A stretch of DNA of 64,000 nt from Macropodus opercularis (GCA_030770545.1 CM061098.1:5350001-5414000), one strand, 5' to 3'; counted from the first letter of the stretch, positions 36,701 to 51,260 are shown. Notes: generated by a model from the sequence alone, not told the origin. Numbers and translations are program-made.

Positions 36701-39700
36701 ATTTTTATATGGCGCGGATAAATATCAGGTTATGGTGGTGTGAAAATAACTCCACACTCTTCATTACAGTACAGGCGCACAGGGCTCAAGTCGAATTTTA
36801 ATTGACAATGAGCAGAAACTTCTTAAAACCTTGAGGCCTTTGGACATATAAAGTATGTGTATAAAGTATAACTGTTTATTCAGTTTATGTTCTCCTTCCT
36901 TCCTTGTTATCATCTGCGCTTCCCAACATCAGTTACCTCGGGGAGAATCTGCGGGATTCGCTCTGTTTTTACCCAGCACTATGCTCACAGCAGCGTGTTC
37001 ATCACAGCAACCCTGTGGCTCCGCTTCTTCTATCAACACCTCTCCCTCCATCCATCCCTCCTCTCGTCTGTCCTTCTGTCTTCTCCCTCAGCCTCCAGCT
37101 GGGTTAACTGATCCACACCAGCTGCCTCTCACTGCCCGACATTAGTGCTCTAAGCCAATGTGCTGAAACTCTCCCCTGACTCAACCGCCACCATTTTCCA
37201 GCACCCTCACACATGGCTCTGCAAGAGGCCACAACACACATATTAGTGCCAATAAAATCTGTGGTAATTAACCCATTTTAAAACCTTCTTGCTGCTGAAC
37301 TGAGAGTGGCTGGATCAACAGATGTAAGTGATTCAAAGACACACTGCGTTGTTATGGCCCTAATGCACCTTAAGCTGCTTGGCAACTGTCATTTTTTACC
37401 CTATAGATTTTCTTTATCTTAGCAACTGCATGACCCATAACCTAATGATTCAGACTAAACTGAACATGGAGAAATGCTTCAATAGCTCTCCGGGTCTTTT
37501 ACTGTGTGTGTGTGTGCGTGTAACCACTTGGTGATGAAATTAGCCGGCAACAGGGAGATCCGCAGCTAATGCCAGTGTAACATCGGCATCCGGCCGTGGG
37601 TAGCTCCTTCCATTCACCGCTCGCTGACGGAGTTGGAGGTGGCAGAAGTCGAGCTCGCTCACGCTTCCTTGAAGAGACGTATAGACTCAAACTTCAAAAG
37701 CCAGCTAGAAGACTTTTGATCCACCTCCTGACGGAACACTTTAAGGGTCTGTGTAAGGAAAGTATAAATGGGATCTAATCCATGCAGCGGGATGAGGATG
37801 AGACTGCCACCCAGCCTTAATGTTCATACAGTACACTGCCTAGGTAGTGTACTTGCTTATGTCAGAGCTATTTAGGGGGGTTAGTCCGAAATCAATACAA
37901 AGTTACACAACATAACACATGAGAGAGAAGAGAGCAAAAGGAGGATTACGTTTTGAGAGACAGGGCAAAGTTGATCTTATGTTTGAGCAGAGTCATGGAT
38001 TTGCTGCACTGTGGCTGACCGTGCACACGACACATACCGCGTCTAAGTAAATATGTTTTCATTGCAAGGGTGTGTGTTCCAAGACAGGTTGTGTAAAGGG
38101 CATAGTAAATGCTGGCATGATGGACAACTGTTTCATCAAAGCAGTCTACAGACTGCGGTGTACTCGGTACACAGTACTCTTAGCTGTTCTGCGATGGACA
38201 CGCTCCCCTCGGTTTATAACATTGTAGCAGTCAGGTGGGGTTTTCTGTCTTGAATAATATTTAAAATAATGTGACATATTTTCCCAAACCCCAGGAGGAT
38301 CTTTCATACTCATCATTTGGACAAACTGTCCAAAATCCCAAATACTTCTGATTTGCTGGTACAGGAGGAAGTAAGAATTAACCAAATATGAATAAATATG
38401 TGTTTGAAAGTGGAGCCACTGAAGTGTTATTTACATACTAGAGAGCACAGGAAAGGGAAGCCTTGTTGAGGAAGGACCGGGGCTGAGTAGATATGTACAG
38501 AGCAGATTAACTGTATATATGTTTACTCTGTATTGAAAATGACAATGTAGCAGCAGAGGATATGCCTAATTCAGAATTTCTGTCAGGTCTAATGTACAGA
38601 ATAAAACTAGAGCATCAGTTGTGTCATACAAAGTCAAAAGCCACTAGTAGTTATTCCTGAACTTGTGCAACCTGTCTGTAACACTGTATTAGTCATTTCC
38701 TGGTTCCCGTTAAACAGCGTTTCTTTCAGATTGTTTATCCTTGTTGCAATAATCCCAGCTTGACTTCATCCATTCATCTTTTCCTGAAGAAGAGCAGTCT
38801 CACTTCTCTCGCAGTCAAACCAAAACTCGCGTCACACAGGTTCCTTTTTGTCTGCAGTTTGAGAAGCCGGAAGGATTAGAAGAAAGCCTACTACAACCCT
38901 GCACGTCGTTGTCTGGCCGTTTCTCTCACAGTGTCGCCAAGACCTGTAAGAACGACAGATGTTCTCTCTGCGCTGCAAAAGTCTAATTATATGCTAAGCA
39001 AGGCCCTTCTCTAACGATGGCTTATGCTGCTCTAGATCTGCTGCTGTCTTTTATTTAGGATCTTCTTTCTCTTCGGTTTCTTGTCTGATTGGGGCTGTTG
39101 CTGTCAAGCGTGGGTGGAGGAGTGAGATGACGGTTCATTAGATTGTCCCTATGTAGTTGAACTGTGTGCACATGTTGGGCAACAAACCGATGTTCAGTTC
39201 TGAAACAGGACTCCCATATTCTGAGATATGACCAATGTATTACAGCCAGCAGTGATTTATTTGAACAGTAAGTGGAGAGATGGAGAATCAATAGCAACAT
39301 CGTAGCTATGGGAAGACTTGAAGGGCATCAATAAAAATAATTACAGAAGAAACACGTTGATGAAGTGGATGAAGCGATTTGTTCTTTATCACAGTTGTCT
39401 CAGATGTACTCGGTAATTAAAGTGTTGAAATGAGAAAGCTGGATGCACACACGGTACAGGCTCTGCTGTTTGAGTCATTTCTCATATATTAGTGAGGGAG
39501 AGTGCTGGTGTTTTTGTAACACATCAGTGTTTTGTTTTGTTTTTTTCAATTCGTCCTGCTTTGCTTCAGGTGTTGTATAAGGAGGGCTAATAGGTTTAAT
39601 CTAAAGTCAGCACAGAGTCCAAAGTTTGTCACAGCAGCAGTGACAGGGAGTGTTTGAGCCATTTGTCAAAGCCAGTGGGACAAAAATGAAGTTTTTCTTG

Positions 39701-41079
39701 ATAACTTTAGACTTTTTATCCACCCTTCCATCATATTGTATATTGGGTCTCGCTGTGCTGTCAGGCAAAGGTCTAGCTGCGATGATAAAGTACGTTGAGT
39801 ATAGCTAATGGCATAATTTCTGTGTGTGCTTGTGTGCACATACAGTATGAGTATGAATAGAAATATCCAGGGTCGTTGACTCTAAATGTCACTTTAGGAT
39901 GATGCTGTGTAAAGCACCTCTGTTTCAAATAAACAGTAAAACTAAACAAGTGTTTAATATTAACCCAATTTGAAGAAGTAAGAGGGAACCTTGCCCAGAA
40001 CAGACTTAAGATAAAAGCAAATCTACCAGTGACTCAGTCAACATACATAACACTCTGGATTAATACACAGCCATAGTTTAGCCTTAATATTGTGGGTCAG
40101 TAGTTGCGCTGCAGAAATAGTCTTTGCTGCGTGTTGCTATTCTAAGGCTGTGTGAGGGAAAAGGAGGTTTCTAGGCATCAGGTGTTTTTGTCTGCCTTAA
40201 GCTCTATGTTGCTGCCACTGCAGGTATCTCTCACAGCGGCAGTCAACCATGGCACCATTAGAGAAAAGATGAACCATAGAAATAACTGCAATGACCTCCA
40301 TTCTGAAAGCCTCACGAGAGAAAGCATCAGACCGTGATCTATTCAGTGCTCCGTGACTTTGCGGAGGTCACTGTCTGCTAGCATCTTGTATGTGTCTTAA
40401 AGCCAACCCATACTGTTGTGTGTCTCCATTAAGTTTCATGATTACAACTGACAGTGACATGCTGAATAAACGTGGCTGACACTCGCAGCCTTCACGCTGC
40501 CATGCTGCTTTATTTATAGTATGGATCGTGTAGATCTGAATTCCGCTGGTCCTGAATCCAGAGATCTTAAAGGCAAGCAGTGTTTATCGAGACAAAAACT
40601 GAAACAAGGCATTTTTGTTTACGACACTACAGTTGCTGTGGAAAAGCATAAGCGGTGGAAACGGAAGCATGTCATTGATTCCCCAATGGAAACGGGTGAA
40701 CAGATGTTGAAGCAGAAATAATGCATCCTGCCTGTCATCCATATCAAGGAGCTGTGAAGGAAGGAAAGTTAATCTGTCTTTTCTGTTGTACTGCATCAGT
40801 TTGAGAAGCGTTCTATACACTTCTCACTTAGTGTTTAATGATATTGTGTAAGCTTTCCAGCCTGAGCAGACGCCCAAGTGGGACCAAGCGAATAGTTTCT
40901 ATCAGCTGTCAGAAACTCAGTAAAATATTGCATTTTTCAGGAAGTGTGCAGTCTTTCCCGGAGGCTGGCTCTTTTGAAAACTTGCTATAGCTCCAGCCCT
41001 TCTTGTCACAACATTGCACTGGCAGTCGTCACTGTGACAGTAGACTCGGAGAAAACTGCCTGGATGAGGAGGCGTGGCC

Positions 41080-41198
41080 AGATAAGAGCCCTGGCAAGTT
41101 CACTGAGCTGTTGACATTTCCCCACAACAACTCCCCTGGTTCTAATTGGCTACTGCCGATAAGATTCCCATGTTGTAATTGGCAGCTGCTGATAAGAT
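41080..41198. promoter_or_regulatory. paired CCAAT + GATA motif repeat (candidate enhancer)
   Basis: Two 23-bp elements at 41143-41165 and 41176-41198 share 20 of 23 bases. Each is TAATTGGC, two variable bases, CTGC, one variable base, then GATAAGAT. So each carries an inverted CCAAT core (ATTGG) followed by a GATA-factor site. The period is 33 bp, about three helical turns. A third GATA site (AGATAAGA, 41080-41087) lies 63 bp upstream. A transcriptional role is inferred. Confidence 0.45.
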
Positions 41199-44100
41199 GC
41201 TGTCATCTCCTGCTCCATTCAGCCGCATGGTGAGATGACAACACCTCGGGAACTGGTGGGCGGACAGGGCTAAATCCAGGCCCCGAACCTTGTTTTCCAC
41301 AGACACTATTCCAGTCAGAGGTTTCCATCCTGGCTTTGAGTTTTAGACCTCATAAATCATCTTTTATCAAACTCTTGTGCTCAGAGTCCTACCTGAACAA
41401 AATATCTCTTGAGCAAAGTTATAACAGGCGCATGAAATATTTCACATGATATATTTCTGCCTGCCTTTTTGCTTTTTGTGGGTTTTTATGACCAGTTTGT
41501 GGATGAGTGATGTCTGAATGTAAATGTGATGGGGGAGGTTTTTAACATTTAATTTCTGCAAGAGTTGCAACAAATCATTGTTGTTCCAGTTTTCTTAGTA
41601 GATTTAGCGGTTGCAGAGCGTCATTCATTCACAGTCATGTTTCTGACTCCCTGGTGTGTTTAGGTCAGTTTTTCGCCTCTTATACGCTCTGAGTAACGTT
41701 TCATTATTTTTTGCTAATAACTGCTGGTTGAGTGTTTTGTTGGTTCGTTGCTGTGTCGGTCTTTTGTTGTAGGACAGGTAAGCAACATTGTGTAAATCTC
41801 CGTCAGGCTAGTGAGGCTGGTGATGATGCTCTTCAAGTTTATTTACATTGTCACATTAGTTTTGATTAAGTTATAAACTTGCAAGATACACCATAGCCAT
41901 TTTAAAATAAAATAAAAGAAAACCTTATGACCTTTTACAACAGAATGAATGGAAATGGTGTGAGTATTGCTATGGCAACACTTTTCTTCTATACACAGAG
42001 ATAACCAGTCCATGGCAACCTGCTTTGTTTATGCTAATACTTGTGGGAGTGTGACCCATACCATACATCTGCTAGTGCTATATTCACAGGAGTGGTTCTT
42101 TTATGAGGTCGCCTTTAGAAGATCCCGTGAAAAGATCTGACCTGCTTAAGCTGATATTGTATGGTTGTATGGTTTCCATAGCAACAAGGACCCATCATGT
42201 TCCTCACCAAAGGAGGTTGGGAACAGGCGTCTACCCTGCATATGACTTTTAGATGCAATGTTTAAGCGATCCATTCTTTGTACCTTGTATCTAAGTCGTA
42301 GTGGCACAGGGCTAGTCCTGTCACAAAGATTAATTTTCCTCAGCTGAGTCTGCTAAATCCCAGCCACTCATTTTAAAAAGTAGTCCATTTGGTCATGTTT
42401 CAGGCCGTACACATAGATTTAGCAGATGTTTTTGCTGGCAGAACTTGCCCGAAGTCTCCTGGGTTTGAGCTGGAAGTGCTGATGAAGAGATTTTTGTTCT
42501 ATTGTGTCCTTAGCCTGGATCTCAGTGTAATTAATAGGCTCAAAATCCCTGCTTCTCTCCCAATCTAACTTCCTGTCCTCCGTGAACTGCAGGCAATTAC
42601 TACTTATTGTATGTACTGTATCATGCGCTCAAGCAGACTCTGTGATTGATCTTAAGGAAGTAATTATGCTTCTGTTTTTTAGTTAATGGAATGCACGAGA
42701 ATTCTTCCCTGGCGGACAAACTACTTCATGGGAAATCTTGCTCCGGTCCCAGGAGTCTGTCTAATGGAAGGCTATGTGGGAGCATGTGTGACTACTAACT
42801 GTGGGCGAAGGCATTTGTCTCGGGTCATTTCAGTCCAAGTGAGGCTTAGGAAGACAAATCCTTGTGTTCTTAGGGAAAGAGTGCACAGGCACATTCTAAC
42901 ATATATAAGTCACTGCTGTATTTATGCCTCACGGTGTCAGGATGAATTATATAGTATACAGTCTAGCTGTAGGCTTAGGACTACTGGCTAATGAGAGGAG
43001 AAACAAAAGTTGGGCAGAGCATTGGCTCCCAGCCTGAGTGAATGTTGATTTCGGTTTTCGTTTTGTGTGTTTTTCCAGTCAATTTGCATTTCTACCATTA
43101 CTTTTACCCATCCACTGGTTTTAGCCATCTGTTTTGACTCCTCTGCTCGCTTGCTAACTAGTTTTCATGCATACTAAATAGCAGCATGTGGGGTTGTGGT
43201 GTCACAACATACTGTTGGTGGGAGGTATATCTGGTTTTTATTTGGTTTTCCCCAAGTTACTTGAGGTTTTCCATAGTCTTGCATTGCTGTACAGAACAGT
43301 CGTGAAGTACCTGCATAGATATTCTCATCACAGGACTGAACCCTCTGATTATGTCAGTTTCAAAGAGAAGATAATTCACATACAAAACAATCAGTAATTG
43401 CACCGCTGCATGTCAGGTATGTCTTCAGAGATCAGCTGTGGCTGATTTCCATTCATCTATTTTTACACTCAAATGGCTCCTGACTTTGAACTACCAGCCA
43501 AAAGAGAAATATATTTGTTGGTGGACATTCACCTTCTTTTTAGGAAGCTGGCTTCTGAGAAAAGCAGCATCTGTCAGACTTGTAACTTTGGGACTTTTTC
43601 AGCTGTTTATTAACCATGACCATCAAAGATGTTTTCTCTCCAAGCATGGCGTATTATAACAAGCTACGAGGACTTAAAGCACTGTTATTCCCTTTACCAC
43701 AACAAAGAATGACAGTCCCACAGGTTTTTTTTCTGAGGCCCCGGTCTCTTGTTCTGACAGTTTAAACTTCAAAGAAGAGAGAAAACAGATTTAAAGAAGC
43801 TCACCAGCTCTTTTTCCTCCTAGACGGTGTCAAGCTGTCCTTCAGGCATCAATAGACGCGTTCCATTTGTGTGCCTTGTACTAAACAAGAGTTTGCCTGT
43901 ATAGCAACTACATTAAACAGCAAACTCAAAAAACGCTGCAAACTGGACACAGGCAACACTAAGGGGGTTATACGACTCAGTTATTCTCTCACGTAATAAC
44001 AGGTTCCAAGGAGTCTGATTAAAATGTAAAACACAGTTTTACATTTCAATAGTCACCTTTTGCAATGGTGTCACTTCAGGGGACAGGTTTAATAGGCATC

Positions 44101-47100
44101 GCTCGGTTGTCCATGTTTACATCCACGGTCTGACTGATTATGAATTCATTTTTCCATATCCTCTGGGGAGCAACGGAGAACGTATGGACCAACAGGAGCG
44201 AAGAAAAAATTAATCAGACCGAACGTCATGCACTTGTTCAGCGTACGGCCGTGGAGGTAAATCCCTCCACTTACTGGTGTAAAAGGTGGTGTTGTTTTTT
44301 TTTTTTTTTCCATAATGATATGTAATGTAATAAGGTATTTGATTGATTGAGTACGTGACCTTGCTAAAAGGGTTGTAGACAAAAGTGCTTATGTGTTCAC
44401 ATGTAAAAGGCTTATGATTGGAATAATTAGAGGCAATAAAGTGCAAATACACTGTTTTTGAGTTTTACAGTTTAGATTATTTCAGGTTTGTAACTTTCAC
44501 CTTCTTTGTAGAATTTCCTTTGAAATGAGGCTGCGTTCATTAATAGAGTTGAGCTGTTTAAACTCTGCATCTTGACACTGAAGCTCATTTGTAAAACAAA
44601 ATGTGCTTTAAAAAGTAAAAGTTTTCAAATGTTAAGTCACCGCTGTAAATTGTTTTCAGAACAAAAGTCTAGCAGAACTGAGAGGATAGTTGGTCTGGGT
44701 TGTGTGCATCACACCACATTTGGGATCAATTATGTTGCACAGCTGCTGAGTTTCCCTTCAGATTCATCCAGCTCTGTAGTTTAGTTAGGATCTGTTGCTT
44801 TTTCACCCTAAACCTGGAGGCTTTCCATGATTTCCAGCTCGACTCATCCAAATCACCGTCTGATCCATCCTCGCTTGGCCAGCTTTTCTAATTGATGCTC
44901 TGTCTTTGTTTTCTGTCGGTTCGGTGTTGTGATTGGATCATTATTTCAGATATGCTGGGCGGTGCCTGCTGCAGGGACTTACACAAGTGCAGCTGTTCCT
45001 TTAACCTGATCTTTAGGCCCCTCAGCACTAAACACTGCTGATTAATGAGGCCGATGCTAGAAGATAACACAAATTGTCATTTAAAGACAGTTTGTTGAGT
45101 TTGCCTTCAAACCAAACTGATGCAAAGGTGTTTGAAAGAAACATTTTCATACAGACAAACACGTAAATGCTTATAAATAATGACTCGCAAGCCGTTGCCT
45201 GTCTAGGTGTGTCCTGCTCCCTTGTAACTCTATGACTAATCAAGCAGATATCAAAATAAACCTTTCAGGGACATAACAAAAACACTGGGAGTCTTTATTA
45301 CAATAGCTCGAAGCATTTTATTTTATTAAAGCATGGACTGCCAAGCCAGCAATTACAGAATTTTTACTAAGGTACTGCAGACAGACAGACAAGCAGCAAC
45401 GAAGGCCTGGAAAAGCATTTTGGTTGTGTCTATGTTTGTAAATCTGTTTTAATCCTTGATTTGTGAGCCTCACATGCCTTAATATACTTACCACTGATCC
45501 ATTATTAATGGACTCAACTCTAATTGAATAGGATTGTATATATTTAACCACATCTTCTGTCGTGTGCTTATTATTCTGTTGTTGTATTACTTTTCTCACT
45601 GAATGGATCCAGTCTCCATTTGGCCTAAGTTGATGACTTACCTTCAGTGATCCTGTACCTCAGCAAGCGTTTGGTTTTTATCTTGGTTATTACTGTTTGT
45701 GAAAGTAGTTTGATTTGCCTGGAGACGGGCTCCGTACTGTAGGTCATGTGAAATTCTTATAAGTCGTGTTCTGACATAATGCATAATGGATGAGTGAGCA
45801 TTAAATTAATTTAGCATACACGTGAGCCTAGCGGTCCCATTTCATTTAGGTCCATGTTTATTTAAATTCACTGCCATGAAATTGTGTGCAGCACTTCAGG
45901 TTTGAAGTCTAAATAGATTAGCCCATATAGAGTTTTAGCCCCCGTGAATTTATCATTTTTATTACAACATACCAATGTCGCTCCCCGCTGTCATACAGTC
46001 GTGGAATTATTCACTTTACGAAAACGCTGCTGGAACCTTAGCAGTTGGGCTCAAATGCATGACTGTTCTAATTAGACAAGCTAAAAGTTGGAAGATTCCA
46101 GAAGCTGTCTTCAGCAAACATTCTGAATTATTATTTAATCGAATCAAATCAGCAATTTTAAGCAGTATGTGATCTGAGGCTTCTCTCATAGGAATGTGTC
46201 ACATTGAGGCCCAAACATAGACACTGGGATATAATCCCACAGGGTCCAGACCACAGAGCCCGTCAACAGGAACAGTATCACCTTTCACAGCTGCTCTAAA
46301 ACATTAAATGTGAGAATGTGTTCAAGCCTCTTTCTCTCTTTGATGCGTTTCCCTTGTTTCTTCATGTGCAGGAAATGAACTGGCTCCTATGGCGGCGTTA
46401 ATAAAGTTTCTCGTGAGTTAGACGTGGTCTGCGCTTCGCACGCTCTATAAAGTTACTAAATGTAGTAGTGTAGTGACGTAGTGTTTCAGACTCATTTAAC
46501 CCATCTAATTAAAGTAAGAGGATACTTCATTCATCCTCGACTGCTTGTACAGTAAATGCACACAGGTTAAAGCCATTTATTTTATGCCCGATCTCTGTGT
46601 ATCAAAGTAGTGACTCACGTCTTGCAAGATACAAAGACAGTTTATTATATTTTTCCTTCTGCACGACTGACTTTAAATGAACCAATTGCCTGCTCCATGT
46701 CTCCTGTTCAGATCGCTGGTGTGGTAAGCTGGTTTTTGTTTTTTTACATCTGTAGCACACAGACTATTAGGCTGCCTCCTCACAAATCCGTACTTGCTGA
46801 TGTGACAGCTTGGCCATCGAAACACTCCAGATTCATATTCTCTGCCCCTCCAGTGCAGCGCGATAGAAGCTGCACGTCATTTGCACATTAAAATGAGAAA
46901 CCACCTCTCCTGCTCAGTAATGAGATCTGTAGAACTTAGTTTATTCTGTAAGCGGGTACAGTGTAAATGTAACGTAGGTATTTAGAATAAGATGCACATC
47001 ACTCACATTGCTTATGGCAGTGAAAGAATATTTTGTGTCAAGCTTAATACAGTTTCATGTTCTGCTTCACTGCTTCATTGTGCATGTTTGAGTTAATACA

Positions 47101-48396
47101 CCAGCCAGCGACAACAGTTTTGTCATATAATGCTTCAGTGATTCATTGTGCATGTGCAAATAGGCCAACAAATGGAAAAGCTTCCTCCCGTGCTTACGGG
47201 TTTATTTCCCACATTCCCCATCTGGGTTACATTTTTCCACAGGTGTGAGAGAAGCACAGATGGGAACCTTTCAGTAATTGGCCAAATTCTCACCGCTACC
47301 AATGTGGACAAACCAATGTCTCGCTAAACTTGTTCATTAAATTCATTTCCTGTCTCTTGGAAATCATCATTCGTACTGATGATTAGCAGCAGCTGTTTTG
47401 TTACATCGTTAAGATCAATGCCGCAGTCAGTGTGCTGCTGCGTCCTGCCAGTCATCTATTCTCACACGTCAGTGTCTCACTTATTGAAGTATAGATGATT
47501 AAATTACAGAGGTTCAGACTGATTTTTAAAGTATTTAACCTTAAAAATGGAAGGAGCCCTGACAGTCAGACACAGAAACATTGACAGAATGGGAGCTGCC
47601 AGAGAATTAGAGAGAGCTGGTGTTAATCTACTAATAGAGACCTATACAAGCTGAGAAAAGGCATTGTCCCTATTAATTATGAATTCCATACAATAAATCA
47701 TTGATACAGATACAATTAGCCTGCATATATTACACTGTAATACATTGACTGTCCCACTAATAGTTCTACTAAATGAGGGTTTGGAAGTGTGAGTTATATA
47801 TATTATATATTTGATGGACATTCTGTATATACTGCATTACTGTTACTTACTAAAGCTGCAGCAAAGGCTCATTGTCTTTGCATGCTGGCGCTGTTGTCAT
47901 GGAGACAGTTCAGTTATGGCACCTAAGTGTATAATCATGATCATGTGATAATAAGTAGTCATTAGATCAGTGATTAGAGGGTTCCGATTAGCTTAGCTCA
48001 CTCTGGTTAGCCTTGTTTATGCACCTGCTGTACATAAAAACTTCTGAAGAGTCTGTTATGTCCTGGTCTGGTATAATATTTGATGCTGAATGTTTTCCAT
48101 GGGTGTGTGGTGGGTCAGGGGTTGTACAGTCAGTACTGAGGAGCATTAAGTGATTGTGGCCCTCCGGTTGCTCCAATCTTCTTCAGGTTAAACAAGAATT
48201 TAGTTCCACGTTCGACGTTCATTAATCAGTGTCGCCTCCATTTAATACTTGACTTGTTCTGACCAATCAAATGCTCACAATATAAGCAACGTCAAACCTG
48301 AAGCATTGGAATGTTTGCGTTTCTCCAGCTGCCAGGTTTCCTGTACTTTGATAGTAAGGCCACAGTTCTCTTTTGAAAACTCTTCTTTAGCTCTAC

Positions 48397-48423
48397 TTTT
48401 TTTTTTTTTTTTTTTTTTTTTTT
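48397..48423 (+). repeat. poly-T tract (27 bases)
   Basis: An uninterrupted T run in intron 3. It could be the A-tail of an antisense retroelement, but I recognise no element body beside it. Confidence 0.9.
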
Positions 48424-49417
48424 AATCTCTGATCTCACTTTTCCCCTCAGCTATCAGAGTAATCTGTTCTTGTCTGTCACCTCTCTCAGCCTGATAAGGA
48501 AAGGGAAGAGTTATGCTGCTGTCCAAGAGCGGATGTTCCTCCTTGACAACATTGGCACAAACACAAGTGCCTTTTGCTCCATTTGTGCAAAAATAGCTCC
48601 TGATAAGGCAATAGACACGGAGGCTGTTTACGGTGGCTAATCTGCGCAGGGAGGTCTCCAGTGAGACTTCCTCCTCAGTGAAGCAGACGTTGATGTCCCC
48701 TCTGCTGCCTGCTAAAGACAGTAAATTCAGATTTCAACTCAGTTGCTGTCATATTAGGGGTTTTATGGCTCCGCGGCTCTTGATGTGAAATAGTTTTGCA
48801 TCAGTCTTTACTTCAGTCTAATCGTGTCATTCCAGACCCAACTCTGAAACTCATTTAGGGAATTCAAATTAGGCACTTAGTTGTACTTGCTGAGCAAAGA
48901 TTAGTTGAGCTATGCCAGAGCAGCTTTACTTTTTATTTTTATATTATTTAATCCCTTTCACTGTCAAAGATTTTCTGGGATGAATGAGCATAGATATCGT
49001 TTAATAATGTTTAATGCAAATATTGTACCAAGATGTACCTAAATAAGATCAGGACTGAGCTGCAGAACTGTAATTAGTGCATTATAGCGCCATAATATAG
49101 AAAATGAAGCGTTTACTCACAGCAGAGGCAGCTTAAGCTTTGCTATCCTTCTTGCTTGACTTGCTGTTTGATAGCAGTCACTTGCTTTGTGGTGATCGAT
49201 GCGTTTGGCCGTGATGTTTGGTCTGCTTTCATTGATCAGATAGTCTGACAAGCCTGACATATGTGTAGATCTATACCAGCGTATGTGCAATCTGCTGCAA
49301 TGATTTTATTAATGATGTGAACCAAGTAATTGATCATATTCCAGTGAAGGTCTCTGTGGGTCAGATGAATAATTTTTTTTGATCCTTCCGTGTGATTCAT
49401 CTCTCACTATCTTTGCG

Positions 49418-49500
49418 GCTCATCCTGTTGAGAGTCACTGGGGGCTGGAGCCTGTCCTAGCTGTTGTTGGGGGAGAGGCAGGGACGGCATCACCCGTCTG
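49418..49500 (+). mobile_element. L2/LINE-like fragment
   Basis: AGAGTCACTGGGGGCTGGAG followed by CCTGTCCTAGCTGTTGTTGG and GGGAGAGGCAGGGAC resembles the segment just 5' of the tail seen at 21.7 kb in the same repeat class. It is short and diverged. Confidence 0.6.
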
Positions 49501-50716
49501 TGACAGAGCTGGGCTAAGTGATGACGACCGTAAATAGCAGCATTTCTAGGGCTATAATTAGATCTGCATTAGATCGGAGATGGAGGTTCAGTAACTTCTG
49601 CTGTAGATTTAGTCTAGGTTATCTTTTCTAATCCAATTCTGGACTCTGTAATTTGATTTGGCAACCTCTGCTGCCTCTACCTCACTGAAGCCATGGTCAC
49701 CTGTTAGAAAGTAAGGCAACATAGGTTTGGCAGCCACGCAGGTTTCCTCGATTTGTCTTTGGGCAGACATTTAGGGCCTCGCTGTGGTCACAGCCTTAAT
49801 GCTGCACAGAAGGTGCAGAAGAAATGGTCCTAGATTTTTTTTTTTATGGATCAAGCTAACAAACATGAATGATTTTTATCTTTTAAAGCTATGAATAAAT
49901 TATAAAGCTTGGTATTTCTAAACAAGTCACAATAAGGTATGATGATAAAATAGTCATTGGTAAATGAATATTAAAAGCTATAGGATTCAAACAAGCCCAT
50001 AAAAGATTCCAGTATTAACTGCCCCATCGCCCATTTACACCAAGATAAACAGACTTAGCCGTAAAAAGCACATGGTGCCAGGAGCCTGTTGCTCTATCTG
50101 TGGCCAGTGCTGTTCAGTCATTTTTAAAGTGCTTTTGGGTTATTTTTCATCCCCACCCAAGTAATAACACAGCTGCAATTACCTCGCTGGTCCTTCCGTA
50201 ATTAAAATTGTTTCCAGTGTTCTTCTATTCTTCTATAAGCCAGCGCCGCGTTTCTAAAGGCTTCTCCGTCAGTCTCCTTGAACTCGACTGTAATTAACCA
50301 TTTTCTTTAATAGAGTATTTCCCGATGAGTGATTGGGAAAGCAGGAAAAAGTTTTCCCCACGAGGCCCGGCTGTCTTCGAGGCTCTGCTGTCTTCTTTAA
50401 CGTACCGTTTCTTTTTGTGTGTGTTTTTGTGTTGTTTTTTTCTGGTCTTAAATGAGCCGGGCGGTAGCATAACACTCTTCACTGTGCCATCACTAATCAC
50501 CAGACCCCTACTAGCTTTATCATAATTAACAGATCAAAGATGTGGAGAAAAGGCCAGTCGTACATTATTAAACAGACCGTGTGTGTGTGTGTGAGGCCTG
50601 TGAGTAATTGGAAAATAATAGTGATCTTTCCCAACGTATTTCTCTGGGTTTTTCAATTCACTGGAGGTAAAATGTTCTAATGTTGTTCTTCTCTGCTCAC
50701 GTCACCGTTTTTCCAG

Positions 50717-51260
50717 GTGACCCTGAAGCTGTCCTGTCTGACCTGTGCCCCGTACTAAGAAGTGCATAGACAAACGCAGAGGAAGTCAGAGCCGTCTGCT
50801 CTTTTATTTTATTTTTTTTGTGCTCGACGTTCATAGAGACACTTCACATGTCCTTCTAATTGAAAAATGCCAGACATCTCCTCCACCTTTGAACTTTAGT
50901 CTTTCTCGTTTCCTTTGGTTGGAAGGCGTACGCTGGAACTTAATTACGGTGATCGCTCTGATCAACCACTTCATTTCAGCTTTGACATTATACTGTACAC
51001 TAATCGCAGGGTTTTGTGATTACTTTGTGATAATGACTATCATCAGCTCTGCTGCTTCATTTGTTGTTGGAATGTTCAAAGTTCAATTTGAGGTAGACTC
51101 TAATTTTCAACTCACTGTTGGCTCTGATATTTTGTCCTATCAGCATCATATTGCTTTAAGAAAAGTGACCTTTCTCTTTTTGTCTGCGTCTTTCCTCTTG
51201 TCGGCTCCTTCTAAAACTCATTCTCTTGAGGCTGTAATAAACCTGTAGTTAGCTGTTAAA
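50717..51260 (+). other. enox2: possible alternative last exon of enox2
   Basis: A strong acceptor (pyrimidine tract ending GTTTTTCCAG) precedes 50717. Entered in phase 1, as exon 3 would enter it, the frame reads G-DPEAVLSDLCPVLRSA and stops at TAG 50767-50769. An AATAAA hexamer lies at 51236-51241. Together these make a coherent but unproven intronic-polyadenylation terminal exon giving a short protein without the ENOX core. The 167-codon open frame at 50745-51248 is in another frame and I do not call it. Confidence 0.25.

Noticed and set aside
37040..37150. Pyrimidine-rich tract ending CTCCCTCAG as an exon acceptor
   Set aside because: No good donor follows and no ENOX-like coding sequence is present.
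50745..51248. 167-codon open frame on the + strand
   Set aside because: It is hydrophobic because it is T-rich, has no recognisable domain and shows no coding-like composition. I kept only the splice-compatible short frame as a weak candidate.
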